Source: Sialis fuliginosa (taxonomy: Eukaryota > Arthropoda > Insecta > Megaloptera > Sialidae). From it: DNA of 64,000 nt. Below, piece after piece: positions 34,001 through 46,000 of this stretch; position 1 is the first letter of the stretch; each line of letters starts with the position of its first letter. Location of the stretch: contig OY540812.1 in the NCBI GenBank assembly GCA_961205875.1, positions 25,677,098 through 25,741,097 of the forward strand, read 5' to 3'. A model generated the notes under the pieces. That model saw only the letters and a program-made list of their open reading frames with translations, ran no database searches and was not told the DNA's origin. A program made the translations under genes and the position numbers.

Positions 34001-37000
34001 AGAGTGCGTCATACCGTATGCAAATATATAGCCATACTTTCTCCGCGCTCTACCACGAGAACGGTTGTTGTTTTTTTTTAAATGGAAAGAATCTTTTTTC
34101 TTAAGAATTTAATAATACACTTTTTATATAATAACCCCCATTGACCTCCGAGTCATAGGAAGTGAGATATTCACGAATAACCGTTTTTCGTCACGTTAGA
34201 CCTTCAATATCTCGCAACGCCGACGCGATATCTTTGGGGACTTTTTACACGTTATTTATAACACTGTAACGAAGGTGTATACAAAAATTCAGATATCTGC
34301 TATTTTTTCCCAGATTAGGTGTTTTAATATCTAAAATTACTGGACTATAATTAACTTATCAATAACTACTTTACGTACTAACATTATTGACTTTATATGT
34401 AGATATGTTAAACTGTATATAGAAAATATATACCAATAAATGTGATTCCACTGATTTCTAGTAATCTTATGTTCCTTGTGCAGAAATAATGTTTTTTTTT
34501 CTATGAAAAAGATATTTTATATAACTTTTTTTTTGTTGTAATAGTAAATGATTCATAATAAATTATATTACATATTCATAATATATTACATATAAATATG
34601 TAGTTGCTTTGAGTTTAGTTTTATCGTTTTAAGCTATTAATGTTGAATTTTTAAGCGGATTTAAATTATTCTTTATCTATGTTATATTATTTTTTCTAAA
34701 AATGAGCAAAAACATAAATAAAAAAAATATTTCAATTATTTTTTTTAAGTTTCGGTTTCGGTTTCGGTTTCGGCCGAAACTGAGATTAAAACCGAAATTC
34801 GGTTTCGGTTTCGGCTCAAAAATCGGTTTCGGTCGGTCATTACAAAAATTTATATTTATTCATGTAAATCTTAAAAAAATACAAATCAATAAGTTGTATT
34901 TTTTTTTTGGTGCAACCTTTATTGACTTGTAGCTTTTTAAGATGTAAATAAAAATAATTTTTTAAAGAATCTTAAAGTAGATTTTAAGCTTCAATTTCCT
35001 TTTTTTGAAAAATTTTGATTGTGATAATTTGATCGTTATTATGAAAGTTGGATATTACACATTTTTTTAAGGACAATTTTTACCCCCCGACCACTTTGAG
35101 AATCCCCCCCCCCCTTCACGGGTAAAATGAAGTCGGCGCCTATGATATAGACTATAAGTGTATATACCCACCAATATCAATGCAACTTACCTTGGATAGG
35201 GCAATCTCTGCGAACCCAATTTCCAGAGACGAAGCTGGGGTTTATTTTAGTTTAAAACAGAGACTCAATATCTACTGTAACAAACTGTTTTTAAATACTA
35301 TACACTTTACTCACATCGGCACAATATTGGTGTGTATATACACATGTTATTATAATCTATGATCATTTGCGATAGTGGTAGGATAATGAACAAGTACCAA
35401 AAATTCACTTGCTTACTTAGGTACTGGCTCGAAAAATGGTCAACTTCATTATTCAATAAGCGGTCAACAATTTACTGTAGACAGATACTCAGGTGTTGTA
35501 ATGCTACAGCAACCACTCGATAGAGAAACGCAAGATATTGTTGAAGTAATTATTTCAATAACCGATGAGAGCATCAGAAATGCAGAACCTAACACTTACA
35601 GTTTACAAAGGAAAATAATTATATTAGATGAAAATGATAACTCTCCAACCTTTCACAATAGACCATACAGAGCAAACGTCACTGAAAATTCTAAAGTTGG
35701 GTCTGTGATTTTGACTACTTCTGAAATAGTTGTCACAGATTTAGATGAAGGGGTAAATGCAGATGTTGTAATCAGTTGTTATGTTGACCTAAAATTGATG
35801 TCTGATGATGATGTTTGCAAAACGTTTAGTATTTACACAGAGAAGGTATGATAGTTAAAAATATTTAGATATAACAGATACCGATAATACCAATGATGGA
35901 AGCTGTAACCAAATAAGCAATATATATATATCAAATTTTACAGTGGGTTGAAAAAACGATACTTTTTTCAGTTTTTTCGTAGCAATTTTTTATTTTTCTT
36001 CTTATAATAAATTATATAAATGTTACTTAAATTATTTGGTTTCAGCTTTCACTGTCCATATTCAAATATCACTTGTGTTATCAGAATCTGTATTCAGAAT
36101 TATATTTTAAAATGCAAATTAGCTTACTATCTATTTCTACCACACAATATATCTTCACGTTATACTAAATGTAATATTTATCATTTTTATATCTTTTTTT
36201 TTATACAGATATCCGAGGGAAGATTTAAAGCACATATTTCGTTATTAAAAAATCTTGATTTTGAACAACGTTCCAGTTATATTTTAACTTTAAAAGCTAC
36301 TGATAGTGGAACAAAACCTTTACATGCATTTGCAAGTGTTGCAATTGATGTAATAGATGTACAAGACCAACCTCCATTCTTTATAAATGCACCGTACAGT
36401 GCTACGATTGCAGAAAATACACCTGCGGTAATAACATAGTATAAAGTAATGAAGAATAATGCTAGAAGTGTTAAAAAATGATTTATGTTAATAGGGTACA
36501 TCAATTTTATCAATTAAAGCAAAAGATGGCGACACAGGAAATCCACGACCATTGTTTTTATCTTTAGAAGGAGATGACCTCAAGTATTTTGAATTAAGAA
36601 TGGATAAAGGTACAGATGAAGCAGTTTTAGTTACATCAAGTAATTTGATGGATAGAGAAAATTTAGATGTTTTACAAAATGGTGGAATTTATACTTTCTT
36701 TGTAAAGGTGAGGAGAAATGCATTATTACCTGACATTGAACTTTAGAATAAATATATATTTTACGTTTCTTAAATTATAATATCACTTTTAGAGTTGGTA
36801 ACTTTACTGTCCTGTAATTAATTAATATATTTTTTATACATTTATGTCTATAAACTATTTTACAGGCTACAGAGTTAATAAATAATGAACTACCTTCAGA
36901 ATTCGCTACAACACAGATAACAATAGTTATAACAGATGTTGATGACCAAATACCGACATTTAATAAAGACAAATTTGAAATTGACGTCTCTGAAGATATA

Positions 37001-40000
37001 TCTAATAATACCCCATTACCTGGTTTAAATATTGTTGTTCTCGATAATGATATCGGCATTAACAGTCGTTATAACTTAAGTTTAGAAAACATAGAAAATT
37101 CAGAAGGAATATTTGATATAGTGCCGAAATACGGTGAAGGTCGAACACCTGTTACAATAAAAGTTATAGATACATCGAACTTAGATTTTGATGTTTCTGA
37201 TATTTCAAAACATACATTAAAATTCAGGATATTTGCAAGTGTTCATAACCAAAAAGTCACACATGCTGATATCATAGTTCACTTAGTTGATTCAAATGAT
37301 AATGCTCCGATATTTGAATCTAACATATACAGATTACACGTTTTTGAAAATGCTACAAGAGGTCATAAAATTGCTGATATTAAAGCAACCGATAAGGACA
37401 GTGGAAAATTTGGCGAAATTACATATTATTTAAGAGGATTTGGATCTGAGAAGTTTAAAACTGCAGAATCTAGTGGTGGACTGTATGTTGAGCAAAAGTT
37501 AGATTACGAAACACAAAAGAGTTACTCATTGACATTAGAAGCAATGGACGGAGGTGGTAAAATAAATTCTTTGAATATTTTTGTAGAAGTCGATGACGTT
37601 AATGATAATTCTCCAATTTTTGAGAGCAGAGAGTATATGAGAACAATTAAAGAAGGAGCGTTAAGTTTTGAACCACAATTATTTGTACATGTAAGTATAT
37701 TATGGTATATTAAATATGTTTTAAAAGTGTTAAAATATAATCATATAATTTTTGTTATTATAGGCAACTGATGTAGATGGACCTTCACAAGGTGGAGGTA
37801 AAATATATTATACTCTAGAATCAACTAACAGTATTTCCGAAACTATGAATGAGAGTAGTGTATTCTCGGTTGATGTCAACTCAGGCGAAATTAAAATTGA
37901 AAGACCAGTGCGTGCGATGGATACTCCTAGAGGGCAATACGATCTTATTGTAAGAGCGACAGATGGAGGTAATGTGATATTTGGGTATTTATTATTTTAA
38001 ATAATACACGTATTTGAAATGTAAAATATATGCATACCCAGATACTTTGTTAATATAATAGGCTATCTAAGCAGAATATAATTTAAAATTTATTTCTCAA
38101 GTTTAAATATAAGAAATATTTTTATTACAGGTAAACCACCTATGCACAATGAAACACGAGTTCTTGTCAGAGTTGGTATCATTGGAAATCAGAGACCAAT
38201 TTTCAAAGGCAACTATAATCCAGTTAGTTTACAGTTTCTACCAGGTGTTAGTTTGATGCATTACAAAGCGACTATCAAAGAAAACGCAGCACCTGGTACA
38301 AACGTCACGACAGTGCAAGCCATGGACCCCGACGGAATTGATTCATTTTTGAATTATTATATTACAGGTGGTCATAAAGACAACTTTCTAATAGACAAAA
38401 AGTAAGTTTATTATTAGGTAAACTAGAAAACGTGTTTTCACTATATCAATCGATTATCTACAAAATTATTTTAATTTTAGATCGGGTGTCATCACTACAT
38501 CATCATACTCTAATCTTGATTTAGATATTAACCCTAAAAATTACAACATAATAGTTCACGCTGTTGATAACGGCCAGCCTGTTCATGAAACCGCTACAGC
38601 TACAGTGTTTGTCACTATCGAGGATGTGAATAATAAACTACCTATCTTTAATGCCACAAGCAGTATTGCATACATTTCTGAAAGAGCAAAGACTGATGAA
38701 TTTGTAATTAATGTAAAAGCATTTGATGAGGATGAAAATGCCAAATTAGAATATAGTATTTTAGAACCAATTTTAGCTAAAGATAAAACAGGTAAACTCA
38801 TATCTCATCTAATACAATATTAATTATATAAATTATAAATACTATCAATAAACAGATCAGTATTACCTAACGCAGAGCTCACAAATCACATATGGCTCTC
38901 AAAGCATTGACTTGATTTTGAAATAATCATCCCAATAAAAAAAAGTTCACTATTTTTTGGGGAATCTACCCTACATGTGTAGAATGTCAGACTGAACACC
39001 ACTGAAATAGACTTTAGTTGATAATATCTTGAAATAATAATCTAAAAACTATTTTATTTTCTATTAGGTGTTGCTTTAATACCATCGAAGAAATATGATT
39101 TTAAACATGCTTTTAAAATAAATGATAAAGGAAATATACTTGTGAACAATTCGGTGAATTTTAAAGCAATCAGTGTTATAATATTAACAGTACAAGCTAA
39201 AGATATTAATGCTGAAATAAATAAAGATAAACAAATCGCTAAAACAGAAGTGACAATTTATATTCAAGCATATTCAGATGATAATCCTATATTTATATAT
39301 GCAGGGTAAGTGTTTTTTTCTTCTACGAAATTAAAATAGAACAGTAAGTTTCAGACACTTGTAGTTTGATACCACTTTTTTCAATTCAATTTTACTTCAT
39401 ATTTAATGTTCTGTAACTTCAACAGATTAAATTTTAATTTATTTTATTTTGAAAATAGAAAATACATATTAACCACCTGGGAAAAATATTTTTGATCTGC
39501 GCAGATCTAAATTTAATTTGATCTAAGTAAATCTGTTATAAATAATGCATCAAAATTTTGAGAAAAATAGTTCTATTTTGATCTACAAAGATCGAATATA
39601 TTTTTTTCCCAGGAATAGATTGTAAAATTACAAATTTAAATTTATTTTAAGCGGTGAATCAAAAACACAAAGCCCAGAAATACAAACAACATTTGATTCT
39701 CAAAGCAACAGCTATCATATCAAAATCCAAGAAGAACAGCCAATCGGATACAAAATACTTATGTTGCAAGCAAAAGATCCCGTTACTGATTCAATGATTC
39801 GAACATTTAACCTGAGCCATTCAGGAACAGACCTATTTACAGTTTTACAAAATGGAGAAATAATACTAACTAAAAGATTAAATTTTGAGTCCCTAGATGA
39901 CAAAGTGTTGTCTTTGTCAGTAATGGCTGTGTCTGATGATCGTAGAAGAACTTCCGAAGCTAAAATATTTATTGAAGTTTTGGATGTAAATGATAATGCA

Positions 40001-43000
40001 CCAGTTTTTGAACAAGATGTAAGAAATTCCATTAATAACGTACAAGTACTTTTTGATAGAAAATTTGTTTTAATAAATTTAAAAAAGAATACATTATGTT
40101 TTACCCTTAAACATCACACTGGATAACGTTAACCAAGCCTATTCTGAGAATATGTGTCATTTCTGAACGGTAAAAATTGGAGGTTTTTTTTCATCAAGTT
40201 CAGCTCAACATCTTTTGATTTCTCTATAATAAAACCCTCATATCTTTTTATAAATAAGAGTTATGATTTAAAAAAAAAAAAATTTCCAGAGTTTAGAAAT
40301 TTTTTTGTTCCTTTTTGCTTGATATCTTGATTATCACAAAATTTATAACTTTCTCATCTACATATTCATTTTTCTTACTGTCTGGCATATTTATTTAAAA
40401 AAAAAAAACAAAAACACTTTTAAATTGGACAATTATGTTAGATCTCGAGATACAAGCAAACAAAATTACTAGATTACGCAAACCCATGTGTGATGAAATC
40501 GGGTGGTTTACATAGTGTGTTATTCAAGGGTTAAGTAAAAAATTAATTGAATTGATATAAAAAAAAGTTATTTGTATAATAATATTTAAACTTGTCCATA
40601 AATACCAATAAAAATAAATCATTTTTAGAGTTATAAAGTAAGTATACTCGAATCAAAAAGATATCCAGAAAAAGTATTAATTGTAAAAGCAGTTGACTTG
40701 GACAAATCTTCTAATAGCGAACACAATAGTTCAAACACTACACCACAAAATAGATATGGAGATATTCGATACTCATTAAGTGGAGACAGCAGTAATTATT
40801 TTATTATAAATGAAATTACCGGTGGTATTCAGGTAGATCAATTTCTAGTCTACTGTTATGGATGATATAAAAATCAATAAAAACAATTATATTTTTTAGC
40901 TTTCGCCAAATTCAATTATTGATAGAGAACACCAATCTGTACTAAATTTCAATGTGACAGCCACAGACACTCCCAATGGTGGTTCAGAATCCTTGAAAAC
41001 TACAATACCTATTACAGTAGATATTCTAGATGTGAACGATAATGCACCGCTGTTTAATTCTAAATCTTACATCACTGTCATTGCTGAAAACGCTGCCATT
41101 GGCTCCAGTGTTGTCAATATTACAGCAGCAGATCCTGATGAGGGACTAGGAGGAGAAATAACTTATGATATTCTTGATGAAAGTGAAGTTAATGGTAGGA
41201 TTTATTAATTTTTGTTTTATTTTATAAATTGTGTTATTGTTAATCATTATTAATAGTGTAGAGGAGTAAATCAGTTTAGTGCAACATACAAGAAAAGTTT
41301 GGAAAGTTCTCGGTCTGAGGTACTTCTTTTTATTGTAATTGCTCATAGGTATTATAGGTCATTAGTTGTGCAGTTCTTTACGAGTATATAGGACAAAAAT
41401 TAGGCTATTAGTATAATTACATCTTGTGCAATTAAATGATAAATGTCACCATGCCTGAATCATCAATGCACCTTTTAAAAATGGAGTACCATTAAATCAT
41501 TAAGTTCCTCACCAAAATCTATCTGCTGTTTATGGAGAATTTCTTTGGAGTTCTTACACCTTTTTGAATCCATTGCATGAACTCCTGATTTTGGATCATA
41601 TTGCCAATGTGTGTGAAAAACAGGGCCGTAACTAGAAGCTCGGGGGCCCCAGGGTAAGAGGTGGCTGAGAGACCCCCAGAATATGTAAAAGGAAAAATTG
41701 AAGACCTTTTTTTTTATCATAGTTAATAAACTAGTCTACTCCTTATTATAAAAAAAAAAAAGTCATTCAATTCAAAATTAGTAATAATTGAAGACCTTTT
41801 TTTTTGCTCCTAACTTACACAATTTTTTCCTCTTTACTTACTTCCTCCATTTTTTACGCTGCGGGGACCCCCTAACCTCGGGGGCCCCGATGGTAGTTAC
41901 GGCCCTGGTGAAAAATAATACTTACAGCCTCAGAGCAAGGGTACAGATAGCTGACTATCTGTCACATCTTAATTCTGCAATCTTCCAGAAATAGTTTTAA
42001 ACTTTTTTGATATTTTCAACAGTAATCAGCAGACATATTTTCAAAAACTTCTTTTAGCGTTTTCCCGGTTTACCCCATTTTCATAAGGTGTGTTGACAGT
42101 GTTGATGACTCTGACATGGTGACATTTATCATTTAATTATTCGAAACATAATAACACTAATGACCTGACTTTAATTCTGTATACTTGTTAAAAGTTGTGC
42201 AACTAGTGACACATAGTACGAGCAATTCCAACTACTCAGGCTGAGAACTTTCCAGCCTCTCCTCATGTATAGGACATTTATCTAAAAAATATCACATCAC
42301 TGATGTATTTTAATTCAACAGGACTATTTAAAATTAATTCACAAACTGGGGAGATAAAGACAAGGAGTCCATTGACTGGTAAAGGCCGAATAGACCCCTA
42401 CTTACTTACAATCCAAGCACAAGATGGTGCTGGGTTATATTCTGACGTCTCATTGAAGTTATATATCGGAGATGTTAGTGCAAATGATGGAGTACCAACT
42501 ATAAGTGAACCAACACCTGATCAAGTAGCATATATAAGTGAAGTAAGAATTTAATTTTATGAATTACTCAGGTACAAATTTTTTTAAATGTTTGTTTTTT
42601 AGAACTCGGCTATTGGCTCATCAGTTTTTCAGATAATTGCAACAGACCCTGATGATCCAGCATTACCATCTGGTAAACTTACATATAAATTATTAAACGA
42701 TGGACTTGATTACTTCTCATTTAAATTAGGTAAATCATTTTTAAATTTTGATGTGTTTTATAAAAAATATATTCAATATACATATTATTTGTAGACCCAG
42801 TTTCTGGTTTGTTGACAACTAAGTCATTGCTGGATAGAGAAAAACAAGATTTATACACGTTAGGTTTTGTGGTACATGATAATGGGTCACCTCCACAAGA
42901 AGCAAAAAGAATTTTAAAAGTACAGGTTACAGATATCGATGATCATAAACCGCATTTTGTACGTCAATTGGTTAGTGTAATTATTGAAAACTAATTTTGA

Positions 43001-46000
43001 GTATCTTATATTTAAATTGTTTAAAAAATAAATCATTTTTTAGGATGATGAACCAATAGTTTTACCTGTAACAGAGGAAATTGAAATAGGATCTACAGTT
43101 GGTGAAATATCTGCTGTAGATGAAGATATTGATGAAAACGGGGCTATTGATTATCTAATAATATGTATGTTTCTAATCATTTATAAAATTTAGAGAAGTA
43201 CTTTTTACTTATTTACTTATGTATGTAATCTTTTAGCTGGAAATGAGCAAGACTGGTTTGTAGTAGAAAGAACTGAAAACAATAGTGCTTTGATAAAAAC
43301 GGCAAATAGAATAGACAGAGAAGAATTTGATCAACATTTATTAACGATAAAATGTTTTAAAGCATCGGAAAAGAAATTACAAGTAACAAGGAAGCCATAT
43401 AATCGCTTGGTAAATTAAATTAAAAATTATTGATATATTGCTAACTGACTTTGGGATACAAGTCACGTCATTTTGGTTATCAATTTAGTCAATCTTTTAT
43501 TGTACATTACAATGAAAGATATCCACTTCAATAAATGAGCAAAGTCCAAATCAATTACCTAAATGGCATTACATAAATATTTAAAGTGAAAAATCATTTA
43601 AATATATTGATAAATTAAATGTGTACTATTTTAGGACCCATCTGAACTGCAAGTTCTAATACCAATTAAAGATATTGATGACAACGTACCCAAATTTAAG
43701 AAAAATAATTTTACCATTGGTGTACGTCTAAATGTACCAATCGACACAATTTTACTAAATCCAGAGGCATTTGATGCAGATTCGGATGCATTACCAATTA
43801 AATATGAAATATTAAGTATGAATTTTACACCAAAAATAGATTTTGGAGACAAGTAAGTATGTAGATAAATCAGAATAATGTAAATTTTTACTGTATTAGG
43901 TATAAGAATAGTTTGAAAGTTATAAATATATTGATGGTCATATAGGCGACAATATTATGACTGACATTTAAGCCATTTTCTGATAAACACTTTTCTAATT
44001 TAGTTTTGTGTGTTCTTTCACTTGGTCTATTTAGTGGCGGATAATCCAATAGATGCAGTAGGCATGTCTATAAATCATTAGGGAAGCCTCCAAATTCTAA
44101 GGGTTGAAAAAAATTGTGAATGTCGGGTAAACATCTGTTCCACATTTGATTTTTATAAATTATGTAGTTTATGCCATTACTGAGATAATGCAGCTTTAAA
44201 ATAGATTATGTGAGGTGTTATCCGTATTTTTTATAAAAAAACATCTGCAGCAACTTAAATATTAATGTTAGATATACATATGCTCTTTAATTAACTACTT
44301 GAACTAATTGAACTCTACAAAACATCCATACATAATTTTGAAATTTCAAGGAATGGTAGTATTTAAATTAATAATAATAATAATAATGAGGCAGTGTCTC
44401 TTTTGTCATATAGGAGAGCATCTCTCGTCTCATCTTGCTTCATGCCTCTTTTGACAAATTTCACTCAAGCCTACAAAAAATAAAAAGGGACCATAACATC
44501 AGTTTGAGCCTAGAGCTCTCAATTTAGTTAATCTTCCACTGGGTCTATTTATAGTATCAGCATTCATTTGAATATTACAGTAAAATAAATGGTACACTAA
44601 TTATATCTGAACAGAACAGGTATTCAAATTTTTAAATAGCTTTCCTGAAAAATTGCATTGCTGCAGTTATCATGTATGACCTAAAACGTGCCTAAAATCT
44701 ATATTTAAGAGTTAAAAGTATTACAATGAATAAAAAAAAGGCACTAAAATATTTGTTTGTGGTATAACATAAAATAATTATTATATTTTTTAACATTTCA
44801 GAATAATTCCAAAAGATGTATTCCGTATAAATGAAAACAACGGAGAACTAAGAACGGCAAAAGGTCTAGTAACATACGTGGACGGGATTTTTAATTTATT
44901 GATTCGTGCCAATAATTCAATATCAAATAACCATCATGCAAATACTTCTGTACAGGTTAGATACCTAACTATTACTGGTAGTACGATTTTTGATTTATAT
45001 TAATTTGTATTATATTTTAGATTCATGTAATCAGAGATCGAGATTTATTGAAATTTGTGTTTAGTAAACCCCCTGCAGATGTAAGAAAAATATTAGGTGA
45101 TTTTGAAAATTTAATACAGTCTTCTTTTGACGATCCAAATTTGAAATTACACATATATGATACGCAGTTCCATTTGAAACGTGATAACAGTTTAGATTTT
45201 AGTAGCACAAGGTATGTAGTTAATTATTTTACATATTTTAAAAATATTATCCTTGAACAAGAACTAACAGTTCTTATTAGGTATGTTATAGAACTCTATT
45301 TGAAACTAAAACTATTGGTTATTCAGTTATTCTAAACAATTCTGACCTCCAAAACCATATCCGAAATAATTGAATTCTAGCCTGTGAAACCGAAATCGTA
45401 TCCTAAATAACTATTTCAGATAATTACTTATTACTAGGCCATTCCTTTCTTTCTGCAAACTAAACTATACATTACTTTTACATTAAAACGATTGACTGCA
45501 CTATACAATATGACAACAAAAGTTGTCGATGCCTTATAAAAATTGCATTATAAAAATTGTCACAATGATTTATTTTAATTTTCTTGTAAATTGAGTTTTG
45601 ATAATGAAATTTTTTTTTTCACAGTTCATGTTTTCAACTAGTTGGAAAAGACACTTTATCACCACAAGAGATGATGGATGTTTTATTAAAAGAAAAAATG
45701 CAAGAGAAACTAAAACCAGTGTATGCCAAGTTTCATGTCAATAATGTTGAAAATTGTGCTTTAATCAGTAGCGAGAAAAAAGGAATAACGATAGTCCAGT
45801 TATTGGTTCTTCTTTTAGGTGGATTTATTGGTCTCGCAACAGTCATAGCAAGTTGTACATTATGTTGTTTATCAAGAAGGTAATATTAACTTTTAAAACT
45901 GATCACACATTAAAGAATTTGATTTCATGTAACAAAAAATTTTAAAAACGATTGCTTCAATTTCAAAATAGACACTTTGAAGTTGATGCAAATATAAATC

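Larger units (their letters stand above)
31416..35144. mobile_element. Outer hAT-like element in cadherin intron 1, perfect 8-bp duplication
   Basis: The left end CATAAGCGCCAACTACGGGG and right end (reversed) CATAGGCGCCGACTTCAT are inverted, with long G and C runs just inside. The exact 8-bp direct repeat ATATAGAC lies on both sides (31408-31415 and 35145-35152). The 3.7 kb consists mostly of later insertions: the 145-bp MITE at 31458-31602 and the hAT-like element at 31788-34842. Without it the intron would be about 470 bp. No transposase remains. Confidence 0.8.

Noticed and set aside
32200-34400. Captured host gene fragment in the 1-kb foldback arms
   Set aside because: No open frame of note and no recognisable protein text in either arm. 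It is AT-rich non-coding.
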